From Moraxella sp. VT-16-12 (lineage in GTDB: Bacteria > Pseudomonadota > Gammaproteobacteria > Pseudomonadales > Moraxellaceae): DNA of 64,000 nucleotides. The stretch lies in contig NZ_NKHK02000005.1 in the NCBI RefSeq assembly GCF_002224245.2, positions 1-64,000 of the forward strand, read 5' to 3'. A program made the translations under genes and the position numbers. Shown in pieces: positions 50,366 through 60,167 of this stretch. Positions within the stretch are counted from its first letter, which is position 1, and every line of letters starts with the position of its first letter. The notes under the pieces were generated by a model. That model worked only from the letters and a program-made list of their open reading frames with translations. It was not told the origin of the DNA and made no database searches.

Positions 50366-51472
50366 TTAATCAATCGCCCCTGCTCGCCCAAAACTTGGTA
50401 ATTTTAGCCCTGCATCTTTGTGCATCCAAATATACGTGGCTTTACCTGCCAAATTGGCTTCTGGCACAAAGCCCCAAAACCGCCCATCTTCGCTGCGGTC
50501 TCGGTTATCCCCCATCACAAAATATTGACCTTGGGGGACGGTGATTTGCCAGCTTGCACCACCAGTTTCCATGAGCATGGGCGAATTTTTTTGTAAAAAT
50601 GGTGCATCTTGGGCAGAATTTAAATCCCCCAAATACCGCACTTGATAGACGTGTTCGCCATGAGTTTCAGTATAATAACGAGCGTGTTTTTCTTCTTCTT
50701 GACTATAAGTCATGCGTTCAACATCGCTCAAATGCTGGTCATTAATCACTTGGGGCAAAAGTTTGGCATTTAGCTCATCAGGCATTTGATAATCATGCTT
50801 TTTAGTGTCTATCTTTTGACCATTGACCGTTAAAGTATCATTAGAAAATGCCACCGTATCCCCCGGTAGACCAATCATACGTTTGATATAGTAGCGTTTG
50901 GGATTTTCTGGATAACGAAACACCACCACATCACCATGCTTGGGCTCGCCTGTGTTTAAAATTTTGGTGTGAGTAATTGGCAAACGCAGTCCATAAGATG
51001 CCTTATTGACCACAATAAAATCACCCGTATAAAGGGTTGGCACCATAGAACTTGATGGAATGTTAAACGGCTCTACCACAAAGGAACGCACCAAAATAAT
51101 CACCAACAAAATCGGCAAATATTCATACGCCCACCGCACCAAAAAAAATTCATTGGGTTTGTCATCGCCCAAAATGCCCTGAGCTTGCACCAAACTACGT
51201 TTGGCGTCTTGATAAGCGGTGCTGGCATGAAGTAGCATGCTTGGGCTATGCTCTGTGCCAATAAATTCATCAGGCGACACATCATACCCAAACCGCTCTA
51301 AGGTTTTTTGAAACTCTTTTTTAGTTTTGTCAAAATGGCTTTGTGCCATGGCAATCTTACGGTTTTGACCTACGGCTCGTTTATGCTGTTTTAGCCAAAG
51401 TTTATCTGCCAGATATGCCAGCAAAAACACCAAAGTAACAGGGACGAGAATTAGGTTAATGTCAAATTCCAT
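50366..51472 (-). CDS. lepB: Signal peptidase I
   Basis: Removes signal peptides in the periplasm. A 368-residue protein with an N-terminal helix (5-22), a cytosolic loop and a second helix near 115-132 before the catalytic domain. Catalytic Ser142 in PSSSMVPTL and Lys197 in YYIKRMIGLPGD are present, and GDNRDRSEDGRFWG closes the domain. Slightly longer than E. coli (324). It lies 17 bases downstream of lepA. Confidence 0.96.
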   Translation of the reverse strand: MEFDINLILVPVTLVFLLAYLADKLWLKQHKRAVGQNRKIAMAQSHFDKTKKEFQKTLERFGYDVSPDEFIGTEHSPSMLLHASTAYQDAKRSLVQAQGILGDDKPNEFFLVRWAYEYLPILLVIILVRSFVVEPFNIPSSSMVPTLYTGDFIVVNKASYGLRLPITHTKILNTGEPKHGDVVVFRYPENPKRYYIKRMIGLPGDTVAFSNDTLTVNGQKIDTKKHDYQMPDELNAKLLPQVINDQHLSDVERMTYSQEEEKHARYYTETHGEHVYQVRYLGDLNSAQDAPFLQKNSPMLMETGGASWQITVPQGQYFVMGDNRDRSEDGRFWGFVPEANLAGKATYIWMHKDAGLKLPSFGRAGAID

Positions 51473-51489
51473 CAGCTTTTTACCTTATT

Positions 51490-53289
51490 CTAGCCATCTA
51501 CTTTTAATACTGCCAAAAACGCTTCTTGGGGGATTTCCACCGAACCTACTTGTTTCATGCGTTTTTTGCCTGCTTTTTGTTTTTCAAGAAGTTTCTTTTT
51601 GCGACTGACGTCCCCGCCATAACACTTGGCAAGTACGTCTTTACGCATGGCTTTCACCGTAGAGCGAGCGATAATCTGACTGCCTATCGCCGCTTGAATC
51701 GCCACATCAAACATTTGACGAGGAATGAGCTCTTTCATCTTTTCAACGAGCTGATTGCCACGACGGCGAGCGTGTTCTTGATGGCAAATCATCGCCAAAG
51801 CGTCCACTTTTTCGCCGTTAATCAGCACATCCACACGAGCCAATTTGTCCGCTTGATAACGCTCAAAGGCATAATCCAGTGAAGCAAAACCACGACTGGC
51901 GGACTTTAATTTATCAAAAAAGTCCATGACCACCTCGCCCATCGGTATGTCAAACACCACTTGCACTTGACGTGCCATAAACTTCATGTCCACCTGCACG
52001 CCACGACGCTCCATAGCAAGGGTAATGACGTTGCCCAAATACTCTTGGGGCACCAAGATATGACAGCGAGCAATCGGCTCACGAAACTCAGCTATCAGCC
52101 CTGTATCAGGCAGACGAGATGGGTTGTCCACATAGGTGATGTCGCCATTTTTCTTTAAAATCTCATAAATCACACTCGGGGCAGTGGTAATCAAATCTAG
52201 GTTGTATTCACGTTCCAAACGCTCTTGGATAATCTCCATGTGCAGCATGCCCAAAAAGCCACAGCGAAAGCCAAAGCCTAAGGCGTCAGACGTGTCTGGC
52301 TCAAAAAATAAGGCAGCGTCATTGATTTGCAGTTTTTGCAAGGCTTCACGAAACTTTTCAAAGTCAGACGAATCAATAGGAAACATCCCTGCATACACTT
52401 GTGGTGTTACCTTTTGAAAACCTGCAATGCTCTCCACTTCTGGCGTTTTGGCAAGGGTGATGGTGTCGCCCACAGGGGCGCCTGCAATGTCTTTAATGCC
52501 TGCGATGACAAAACCCACCTCGCCTGCTTGCAAAATGCCAGTTTCAAGTGGTTTTGGTGTAAACACACCGATACTGGTTACTAAGTGGCTTTCGGACGTG
52601 GATTTGATAAAAATCTTATCGCCTGTCTTGACTTGTCCTTCACGCACTCGCACCAAAGACACCACGCCCAAATAATTATCAAACCAACTATCAATAATCA
52701 AGGCTTGCAAGGGGGCATCTCTGTCGCCCGTGGGGGCAGGGATTTTTTCCACCAAAGTTTGTAATAATTCATCAATGCCCAGCCCTGTTTTGGCAGAAAC
52801 TCGGGGAGCATCTATCGCCTCAATGCCAATGATGTCTTCAATCTCTTCAATGACTCGCTCAGGCTCAACCTGTGGTAAGTCAATTTTATTTAAAACAGGC
52901 AAAACTTCTAGCCCCTGCTCTACCGCCGTGTAGCAGTTGGCAACGCTTTGGGCTTCTACGCCTTGGGCAGCGTCCACCACAAGTAACGCCCCTTCACACG
53001 CTGCCAAAGAACGAGACACTTCATAACTAAAATCCACGTGTCCGGGGGTGTCAATGAAATTAAGCTGATATTTTTGCCCATTGGGGTGGTTATAATAAAG
53101 TGTAACCGACTGGGCTTTAATCGTGATACCACGTTCACGCTCAATATCCATGCTATCTAGTACCTGTGCCTGCATTTCACGCTCAGACAGACCGCCACAT
53201 ACCTGAATAAAACGGTCGGCAAGCGTACTTTTGCCGTGGTCAATGTGGGCGATGATAGAAAAATTACGGATGTGGGTGAGTGCGGTCAT
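51490..53289 (-). CDS. lepA: Elongation factor 4 (LepA)
   Basis: Ribosome-bound GTPase of 599 residues that helps initiation and elongation under stress. [13 protein letters not shown] near 15-27, DTPGHVDF and NKIDLP mark the G domain; the C-terminal LepA domain with [16 protein letters not shown] near the end is diagnostic. First gene of the lepA-lepB-DUF4845-rnc-era-recO-pdxJ block. Confidence 0.97.
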   Translation of the reverse strand: MTALTHIRNFSIIAHIDHGKSTLADRFIQVCGGLSEREMQAQVLDSMDIERERGITIKAQSVTLYYNHPNGQKYQLNFIDTPGHVDFSYEVSRSLAACEGALLVVDAAQGVEAQSVANCYTAVEQGLEVLPVLNKIDLPQVEPERVIEEIEDIIGIEAIDAPRVSAKTGLGIDELLQTLVEKIPAPTGDRDAPLQALIIDSWFDNYLGVVSLVRVREGQVKTGDKIFIKSTSESHLVTSIGVFTPKPLETGILQAGEVGFVIAGIKDIAGAPVGDTITLAKTPEVESIAGFQKVTPQVYAGMFPIDSSDFEKFREALQKLQINDAALFFEPDTSDALGFGFRCGFLGMLHMEIIQERLEREYNLDLITTAPSVIYEILKKNGDITYVDNPSRLPDTGLIAEFREPIARCHILVPQEYLGNVITLAMERRGVQVDMKFMARQVQVVFDIPMGEVVMDFFDKLKSASRGFASLDYAFERYQADKLARVDVLINGEKVDALAMICHQEHARRRGNQLVEKMKELIPRQMFDVAIQAAIGSQIIARSTVKAMRKDVLAKCYGGDVSRKKKLLEKQKAGKKRMKQVGSVEIPQEAFLAVLKVDG

Positions 53290-53430
53290 AGATAGTTTTG
53301 CAAAAATAAAATTAACTGATTATTTTAACAAATTTTTTAAAAAAAATCTTATTTATTCTAAATATGCTGATAATTTGTGATGGCTGGCATGGCTGATAAT
53401 CAATGTCCAAAAACAAGCCAGTCAAAGACA

Positions 53431-54621
53431 CTAATCTTGCCGATAAGCAATCACCCAAGGCGATGTCCCATAAAACGAGCCATTAAGCTGAGTTTGCTCT
53501 ATCAGATATTCACGAAATTTCAGATAAAATCCTCGGTTGGGTGGCATGGGGTTTGCCCAAAATTTATCCAAAGACTGCTGGTCGGTCAATCCTTTGATGT
53601 CATATAACGCTCGCCCCATCACTTTGGTGGGTTTTTGATGATAAATGGATTGTAGTCCTGTGGTGCTATTGACCGTAATCATGCCAATGCTGGCTTTGAT
53701 AAGGCTTGGCAGATGCATATCACAACCATAAAAGGTTCTGCCTGCCACACCCAGTGTCTGACTAAGCTGTTTAATAAATCCACGATAATTACGATGACCA
53801 CGGTCTAATGGGTGATGTTTAAATACCAGCTTTGTGCCTTGGGGAGCGTGTTTGGCAAAAGATGTGAGCACTTCTGTAATAAAGTCTTTGACATCAGCAT
53901 AATCACTGTGGTGAGTGATTTGTGAATCATTGTGAACTTGTAGGCTCACCAGATAAAAACTGCCCTCATCAACCAGTTTTTTTTGCAGTGCCAAATCAGG
54001 ATAATACCAATACAATTTACGTAGCGGATAAATCAGCCACGCCATGATTTCCTGACCAATGGTCAAGCCACGATAATGCTCATAGTGTGGATATCGCCAC
54101 TGCCACAAAAACACCATCAAATAATACACCATGCTTGCCACACACATACGCCAAAAACGATTGGCGGTGTATTTTGGTTGGTCATTGGCATTTTGTAGCT
54201 GGTTGATGAGCATGGGGTCTAGGCGAGAGTAGCCGTTAATGCCATGTTCTTCTAGGGTGATATAATCTGGTCTTAAATAGCCCTCTTCGAACACAAAAAA
54301 CGCCAATTGATGGGTTTGACATAGCGTTTTGGCAATCAAATGATAGGGGCGACAATCATTAAAACAAACGATGGCTTCAATGTGATGCTGTTTAATAATC
54401 TGCGCCAAAAACTTGTCAAAATCTTCCAAACAACCCCGATAATTATCAACAGCATGTTTATGGCAATAAAAAAAGGCATCACCGGCATTAAAGTTGATTT
54501 TGTGTACGTATTTGCCCTGCTCCATTAAAAAGGTGGCAAAACGGCAAAAAAACGTCCCCATCTTGCCTTGTAAAAGCAAAATGTTTTTATGGGACATCAA
54601 GCGTTTCATGTGAACTGACAT
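53431..54621 (-). CDS. kpsS: Capsule polysaccharide protein KpsS-like
   Basis: A 396-residue protein of the KpsS/LipB family, a Kdo transferase that, with KpsC, builds the poly-Kdo linker on the lipid anchor of group 2 capsules. Visible: LLQGKMGTFFCRFATFL near 16-32, the FVFEEGYLRPDYITLEEHG block near 128-146, and the later HPLDRGHRNY and TVNSTTGLQS segments. An AAGG site lies ten bases before the ATG at 54621. It is 50 bases downstream of kpsC. Confidence 0.88.
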   Translation of the reverse strand: MSVHMKRLMSHKNILLLQGKMGTFFCRFATFLMEQGKYVHKINFNAGDAFFYCHKHAVDNYRGCLEDFDKFLAQIIKQHHIEAIVCFNDCRPYHLIAKTLCQTHQLAFFVFEEGYLRPDYITLEEHGINGYSRLDPMLINQLQNANDQPKYTANRFWRMCVASMVYYLMVFLWQWRYPHYEHYRGLTIGQEIMAWLIYPLRKLYWYYPDLALQKKLVDEGSFYLVSLQVHNDSQITHHSDYADVKDFITEVLTSFAKHAPQGTKLVFKHHPLDRGHRNYRGFIKQLSQTLGVAGRTFYGCDMHLPSLIKASIGMITVNSTTGLQSIYHQKPTKVMGRALYDIKGLTDQQSLDKFWANPMPPNRGFYLKFREYLIEQTQLNGSFYGTSPWVIAYRQD

Positions 54622-54671
54622 GCAAAAGAAACCTTTTACTCACAAAATCATTGTGATTGTATCATATTTTG

Positions 54672-56876
54672 TTATGACAATTTTTTACCGCTTGTTACAT
54701 TGCGTAATCTCATGACGTAAGTTTTTATCTTTTGGAATAATTGTTGAGCAAATTTGGCATAAGGCTTACCATCTTCTTGATAATTATAAAGATAATCAAT
54801 CACATTTTCAGGGGTAGCAAGCCCTGTGCCGTGTGGCAAATGATAAATGGGGTATGCAATTAACGTGCCAAAAATCAGCTCATCTAAGGTCAAAGGCGGT
54901 AAATTGGGGCGAGTACGGCGGTTGAGTGCTTGTATTTTTGGGGTATTTTGTGTCTCTATCACATCATCCGTCAGCCCAAAGCCTGCATAAAATGGCAAGC
55001 CATAACACACCACTTTCTTATATCGTAATAACGCCTCAAAGCCGGTGAGTGAGCTGATGGTATGCACCACATCGCAGACATCCAAGCAATCAGGCATGGC
55101 AACGTCATAAGCAACCACGTCCGCCAGATGGTGATTGTCCGCCTTGCCCATGCGCAGTCCTGCTTCTACATCAGGGTGGGGCTTATAAATAATGATGTCT
55201 TGGGGAAAGTCAGCACGCACTTTTGCCAAAAGCTCGCTATTTTTTTTAATCATACTGGCACAATTTTGTAACGAAGCGTCATCTTCCACCTGACCTACCA
55301 CCAGATGAACACATCGGCTGTGTGATTTTAACAGTTGTAGTTGCATGCCAATATCATGATTTTTTGTAGGTACATTGTATTTGCTTACACGCTGAGTTAA
55401 AAGCAGCTCATGCAAGCGTTTGGCACGCTGTTTTTGAGTCTCATCAAGCACAATGCCATTTAAAATTTGTTCAAGTCGGCTGGGTGCGGTCGTATCAAAA
55501 TAAATCCCCACATCGTCCATCACAACCGACATGGGTGCAATAAGTGTTGCCCCCAGACCGTTAGAACGAATAAAACCATCTTCCATGCACCAAATTTGTG
55601 GGTTGGTTTTTCCATAAGCAGTCAGTTTATCCACCAAGCGTTTTTTGGCTTTTTGCCCCCATACAACATAGGCAGACTTGCCAAGTGTGGGGGGTAGTAT
55701 TTTATCATCATCACGTTTGACACGTTGGGCATTAATGGCATTGGGCAAAAATAATCGCCATCTGTTCTTTTTAAAAGTCAATGTTATGTTATCAAATCCC
55801 AAAAATCCACGCACAAAAGGCACTTTCCAGCGACTAAATTCATAAATCAGCAGTTGCCCTGTGTTGCCATACAGTTTATCTTGCCAATCACGATTGGTGA
55901 TTAAATAATCCATGAGCGTTTCAATATCGCACGCCTGAGCGGTGGCAGGGTTGGCATAATGGCTGTATAAGACATAACTGGCATAAAAAAGCTGATAAAT
56001 GCTGGGATTTTGGATATTTAATGCCCGATGATGAGCTTGTACTTGGGCATAAAGCGGGGTATCTTGCACAAAGCTGTCATCAGTCAAGCCAAACCCACCA
56101 TACCAATTTACACCAAAATTATGTACCACCTTGCCAAGCATGAGTGCTTCAAAACCCATATGACTGCTGACAGTATAAATGGCGGTTGCTTGATTTAGCA
56201 GGGCAATCGGATTGCAATTATCAGTCAAATAAAAAGGTGGCATGCCATCGCTTGGTGTAAAATACCCTTTGCCTGCTGGGTGTGCCTTTATCCAAATATT
56301 AGCGTGCCGATAGTGAGACTGAGCATGAGCAAGCATGGCAGCAAAACTCTGATCATCTGCCCCTGCCCCTTTGACTGAGCTGTCATGTGCCACTTGGTCA
56401 ATGATGATGACGTGTGGTTTGTCATTCTTTGCCAACTGTGATAAATCAGGCGCATAAGTGGTGGTATTATATTTAGAGAGTTTATTGGTGATGATTTTTT
56501 GTATTAATTTTTTGGCATACTGCTGCTTGTCATCGCACCAATTGTTTAGGCAGTCTGCGATTAATGTTTGCAGGCGATTTGGGGTGGTCAAATCAAAATA
56601 CACCCCCACATCATCCATAATAAAACTTGCCCCCACACTACGAATGCCACTACCCAATGAACGCAAAAAACCATCTTCTATGGTAATCAGTGGCAAATGG
56701 TGAGCATGAGCAAAAGCAACCGCTTTATCACGACTTGGTTTTTGACCCCACGCCAGCACTGCTTGTGCCTTGCGGTCTTTATATGCCACATCTGCCCCCA
56801 ATGCCACACCAAGCAAGGGGTTATTTTTTAAAATGCCAGAAGTGGCGGTTGTAAAATGCGTACCAAAATGAGACAT
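54672..56876 (-). CDS. kpsC: Capsule polysaccharide protein KpsC-like
   Basis: A 734-residue cytoplasmic protein with two related halves, the pattern of the dual beta-Kdo transferase KpsC. Each half has an EDGF motif: IEDGFLRSLGSG near 61 and MEDGFIRSNGLG near 430, each followed by MDDVG(V/I)YFD. KpsC starts the Kdo linker on which the group 2 capsule is built. With kpsS it forms a two-gene unit; kpsT/M/D/E/F/U are not in the window. The start at 56876 has only a weak ribosome site. Confidence 0.9.
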   Translation of the reverse strand: MSHFGTHFTTATSGILKNNPLLGVALGADVAYKDRKAQAVLAWGQKPSRDKAVAFAHAHHLPLITIEDGFLRSLGSGIRSVGASFIMDDVGVYFDLTTPNRLQTLIADCLNNWCDDKQQYAKKLIQKIITNKLSKYNTTTYAPDLSQLAKNDKPHVIIIDQVAHDSSVKGAGADDQSFAAMLAHAQSHYRHANIWIKAHPAGKGYFTPSDGMPPFYLTDNCNPIALLNQATAIYTVSSHMGFEALMLGKVVHNFGVNWYGGFGLTDDSFVQDTPLYAQVQAHHRALNIQNPSIYQLFYASYVLYSHYANPATAQACDIETLMDYLITNRDWQDKLYGNTGQLLIYEFSRWKVPFVRGFLGFDNITLTFKKNRWRLFLPNAINAQRVKRDDDKILPPTLGKSAYVVWGQKAKKRLVDKLTAYGKTNPQIWCMEDGFIRSNGLGATLIAPMSVVMDDVGIYFDTTAPSRLEQILNGIVLDETQKQRAKRLHELLLTQRVSKYNVPTKNHDIGMQLQLLKSHSRCVHLVVGQVEDDASLQNCASMIKKNSELLAKVRADFPQDIIIYKPHPDVEAGLRMGKADNHHLADVVAYDVAMPDCLDVCDVVHTISSLTGFEALLRYKKVVCYGLPFYAGFGLTDDVIETQNTPKIQALNRRTRPNLPPLTLDELIFGTLIAYPIYHLPHGTGLATPENVIDYLYNYQEDGKPYAKFAQQLFQKIKTYVMRLRNVTSGKKLS

Positions 56877-56925
56877 ATGCGTGTGCCAAATTTTTATCTT
56901 ATCTTAATCATACACCAAAAAACAA

Positions 56926-56953
56926 AAAAGCCAATCCTAAGATTGGCTTTTTA
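56926..56953 (-). terminator. tRNA-Gln terminator
   Basis: Stem AAAGCCAATC / GATTGGCTTT with loop CTAA and T6, a few bases past the tRNA-Gln CCA end on the minus strand and before kpsC. Confidence 0.85.
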
Positions 56954-56958
56954 TAAAA

Positions 56959-57034
56959 TGGCAGGGGTAGCTGGACTCGAACCAACGAATGTCAGGATCA
57001 AAACCTGATGCCTTACCAACTTGGCGATACCCCT
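56959..57034 (-). tRNA. tRNA-Gln(TTG)
   Basis: A 76-base tRNA with encoded CCA. Acceptor stem AGGGGTA / TACCCCT with G73, D arm CGCCAAGTTGGTAAGGC, anticodon loop TTTTGAT with anticodon TTG, and T arm GGTTCGAGTCC. Own promoter and terminator. Confidence 0.97.
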
Positions 57035-57044
57035 ATGGGCGATA

Positions 57045-57072
57045 ATTATAACAAAGTTTAAGTAATTTGCAA
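57045..57072 (-). promoter_or_regulatory. tRNA-Gln promoter
   Basis: On the minus strand -35 TTGCAA (57072-57067), 16-base spacer, -10 TATAAT (57050-57045), about 11 bases before the tRNA. Confidence 0.75.
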
Positions 57073-57165
57073 CTATTTTTTTAAAATATGTCCATTCATT
57101 CAAATCCACTGGGTCATTTTGTGCTAGACTAACACCATTTTTTGCTTTAAACAGACAGAATATTG

Positions 57166-57456
57166 ATGGATAAAAATTTCTCTTTTCAAGACACGCAACC
57201 GCTCAGCAAACAGCTAAACCGTGAAGCCAAATGGGCGGTTTATTTGACGGTCATTTACTTGATTGGCTGGGTGATGGGGGCGTATTTTAGCCCCACGGGT
57301 GTTGGCGTATTTGGTTTGCCGTTATGGTTTGAGCTGTCTTGTGTGTTTTTGCCAATGGTATTTATCATGCTTAGTATGGCGGTATTAAAAATGGTTTATC
57401 AAGACATCAATTTAAATGATGATTTGTCTGACACACAGCAACACAAGGACAACTGA
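57166..57456 (+). CDS. yhdT: YhdT family small membrane protein
   Basis: A 96-residue DUF997/YhdT protein with two membrane helices (about 23-45 and 52-78), the usual neighbour and likely small partner of PanF. LNREAKWAVYLTVIYLIGW and the LPLWFELSCVFLP segments are typical. Its stop shares a base with the panF start (TGATG). The ATG at 57166 is chosen over a TTG just before it. Confidence 0.92.
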   Translation: MDKNFSFQDTQPLSKQLNREAKWAVYLTVIYLIGWVMGAYFSPTGVGVFGLPLWFELSCVFLPMVFIMLSMAVLKMVYQDINLNDDLSDTQQHKDN

Positions 57457-58880
57457 TGACTTTAAATATTGAAGTGCTTATTCCCCTTGTGCTTTATTTG
57501 TGCTTTGTTTTTGGGATTGCATGGCACGCCTATCAAAAACGCCAAAAAGATTTTTTAAATGAGTATTATGTTGGTGGTCGCTCCATGTCAGGTTTTGTGC
57601 TTGCCATGACCACGGTGGCAACTTATGTGTCGGCAAGCTCATTTATCGGTGGGCCGGGAGCGGCGTACAAATACGGCTTAGGCTGGGTACTACTGTCCAT
57701 GATACAAATACCTGCCATTTGGCTGACACTTGGCACACTCGGCAAAAAGTTTGCCATACTAGCACGCCAAACAGGCAGTATCACCATCAATGATTTGCTC
57801 TTTGCTCGCTATCAAAACAAAGTGGTGGTATGGCTGGCTTGTGTCTCTTTATTATTGGCGTTTTTTGGCATGATGGTGGTGCAGTTTATCGGAGCAGGTC
57901 GGCTTTTGGAAGCCACACTCGGTCTGCCTTATGCGTGGTCGGTGGCGGTTTTTGCACTGGTGATAGGGCTTTATACTTTTATTGGGGGCTTTCGTGCGGT
58001 GGTTTTAACCGATACGGTACAAGGATTGGTCATGCTGGTGGGGGTTGTGCTGTTATTAGGTGGTACGCTTGTTGCCACAGGTGGCATTGATAACGCCATG
58101 AACACCTTACACACCATTGACCCACGCCTTTTGACGCCCACAGGTGTTGATGACAAACTCTCGGCAACTTTCATGCTGTCATTTTGGGTGTTGGTGTGCT
58201 TTGGTTTGATTGGTCTGCCCCATACTGCCGTGCGTGCGATGGCGTATAAAGACAGCAAATCTTTGCACCACGGCATCTTGGTTGGCACAATGGCAATGAC
58301 GGTGCTTGTGTTGGGCATGCACCTAGCAGGCGTGCTGGCTCGTGCGGTCGTACCAGAGCTTGATGTGCCTGATAAAGTCATTCCCACACTGATGATGACA
58401 GTACTACCGCCTGTGGTGGCAGGGGTATTTTTAGCCGCACCAATGGCAGCGATTATGTCGTCTATTGATTCCATGCTCATTCAATCATCAAGCACGCTGA
58501 TTAAAGATTTGTATTTATCCATCAAACCTGACGCCATTGGCAATGAAGCCAAAATCAAACGCTACTCCACAGGCATTACCCTTGGTTTTACGGTCATTTT
58601 GGCAATCGTTGCCATGCTCAATCCGCCTGAGATGCTCATTTGGCTTAATCTGCTGTCCTTTGGTGGACTGGAAGCCACATTTTTATGGGTGCTGGTGTTT
58701 GGATTATATTACAAAAAAGCCAATGCCACAGGGGCGATTTGCTCTATGGTGGCAGGACTGATGAGTTATGTCATCATTGCTTATTTTAAAATATCACTGT
58801 GGGATTTGCACGCTGTCGTACCTGCGTTAGTGATTGGCTTGGTGGGGTTTTTGGTGGGCAATGTGGCGGGCAAAAGATAG
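57456..58880 (+). CDS. panF: Sodium/pantothenate symporter
   Basis: Imports pantothenate with sodium for CoA synthesis. A 474-residue SSS-family transporter with about 12-13 membrane helices: EYYVGGRSMSGFVLAMTTVATYVSASSF near 33-60, GFRAVVLTDTVQG near 178 and the SSIDSMLIQSSSTLIKDLY segment near 325. Translationally coupled to yhdT. Confidence 0.95.
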   Translation: MTLNIEVLIPLVLYLCFVFGIAWHAYQKRQKDFLNEYYVGGRSMSGFVLAMTTVATYVSASSFIGGPGAAYKYGLGWVLLSMIQIPAIWLTLGTLGKKFAILARQTGSITINDLLFARYQNKVVVWLACVSLLLAFFGMMVVQFIGAGRLLEATLGLPYAWSVAVFALVIGLYTFIGGFRAVVLTDTVQGLVMLVGVVLLLGGTLVATGGIDNAMNTLHTIDPRLLTPTGVDDKLSATFMLSFWVLVCFGLIGLPHTAVRAMAYKDSKSLHHGILVGTMAMTVLVLGMHLAGVLARAVVPELDVPDKVIPTLMMTVLPPVVAGVFLAAPMAAIMSSIDSMLIQSSSTLIKDLYLSIKPDAIGNEAKIKRYSTGITLGFTVILAIVAMLNPPEMLIWLNLLSFGGLEATFLWVLVFGLYYKKANATGAICSMVAGLMSYVIIAYFKISLWDLHAVVPALVIGLVGFLVGNVAGKR

Positions 58881-58896
58881 GTTTACAAAACCGCCA

Positions 58897-59406
58897 TCAG
58901 CCTGACAGCTCTTTTAATCTTTTTATAAAATTATCATCGGCTTGGCTGTGGGGGATATAAAGCACTTGATTATCGCTAACCAATTTAATAAAACTGATGG
59001 TTAAAATTGGGTCATTATCATACAAGAACCAATGTTTTTTAACTTTAAAATCCCAATCCGCCACGATGGGATTTGTCATGCTGATTTTTTGATAAAGAAA
59101 ATTTTTGCCAATCAATGTATTATCCATCACACCAATTTGTTGAAAAGATTTGACACCATAATTTTTCATTAAACATATATTTTCATACAAAAGTGGCAAT
59201 GTAATCACCACAGGTGGCAAATAATAAGTAGCAATATTCAAACCAAACAGAGAAATGCTCCACGCATTTGCAGTAAACACATAATAAGAAAAAAAGCACA
59301 CTTGAATTAAACAAAGCATTGTTGTGATATAAATTCTTTGTAGTCGCTTTTTAAAAACATGACTGATGGCAAATTCATAAAACACCGCTTGTTGAGATGT
59401 CATCAT
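58897..59406 (-). CDS. Unrecognised membrane protein at end of the iron ABC operon
   Basis: A 169-residue protein with two membrane helices near 25-45 and 52-72, then a soluble beta-rich C-terminal part. I do not recognise it; it is like small PH-like/DUF-type inner membrane proteins. The ATG overlaps the stop of the ABC ATPase (ATGA), so it belongs to the siderophore operon. Function unknown. Confidence 0.75.
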   Translation of the reverse strand: MMTSQQAVFYEFAISHVFKKRLQRIYITTMLCLIQVCFFSYYVFTANAWSISLFGLNIATYYLPPVVITLPLLYENICLMKNYGVKSFQQIGVMDNTLIGKNFLYQKISMTNPIVADWDFKVKKHWFLYDNDPILTISFIKLVSDNQVLYIPHSQADDNFIKRLKELSG

Positions 59407-60161
59407 ACCGTATCCACAATAATTGGTTTATCATTGTGCATCAAAACCGTTACATCCACATTATATAACAGCTTCATATTTTGTGCTGTCAATACGTCTT
59501 TTGGTGTGCCAACAGACACCACTTGACCGCTTTTCATCATCACCACCGTATCGGCAAATTGGGACGCTTGGTTGATGTCATGTAGCACGATGACCACCGT
59601 TTTGCCATGATTTGCCAGCACTTTCATCTGTCGCATGAGCCGTCCTGCATGATACATATCAAGGTTGTTAAGCGGTTCATCAAGCAAAATATAGGGCGTA
59701 TCTTGACACACCACCATCGCAATCAGCACTCTTTGACGCTGACCACCTGACAAATCAGACAAAAATCGGTTTGCCAATGGCTCTAATTCAAAAGCAGTTA
59801 TCATTTCATCAACTTTGTCTTTATCCGCCTGCACAGGTCTGCCCTGATGATAAGGGTAACGTCCAAACATCAAAAGCTCATGCACCCTTAGGCGACCTTG
59901 AATGTGGTTTTCTTGGGCAAGCATGGCGACCACTTTTGCCATGTCGCTGTCAGTGGCGGTGTTGATGTCGTGATTATCAAAACTGATGTTGCCTGATTGC
60001 AGTGGATTCATGCGAGACATCAGGCTAAATAACGTACTTTTGCCCGCACCATTTGCTCCGATAAGTGCAATGATTTGTCCTGTGGGTAGCTCAAAGCTGA
60101 CGTTTTTTAAAATGGGTAACTCACCAATCGTGTGGCTGACATTTTGTACTTTTATCATCAA
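59403..60161 (-). CDS. Iron-siderophore ABC transporter ATPase
   Basis: A 252-residue FecE/FepC/CeuD-type ATPase. Walker A GANGAGKST near 33-41, signature LSGGQRQRV near 135, Walker B YILLDEPLNNLD and the switch His in VLHDIN are clear. Six bases downstream of permease 2; together with the two permeases and the lipoprotein it forms a ferric-siderophore importer like CeuBCDE or YclNOPQ. Confidence 0.93.
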   Translation of the reverse strand: MMIKVQNVSHTIGELPILKNVSFELPTGQIIALIGANGAGKSTLFSLMSRMNPLQSGNISFDNHDINTATDSDMAKVVAMLAQENHIQGRLRVHELLMFGRYPYHQGRPVQADKDKVDEMITAFELEPLANRFLSDLSGGQRQRVLIAMVVCQDTPYILLDEPLNNLDMYHAGRLMRQMKVLANHGKTVVIVLHDINQASQFADTVVMMKSGQVVSVGTPKDVLTAQNMKLLYNVDVTVLMHNDKPIIVDTV

Positions 60162-60167
60162 TCGCCC

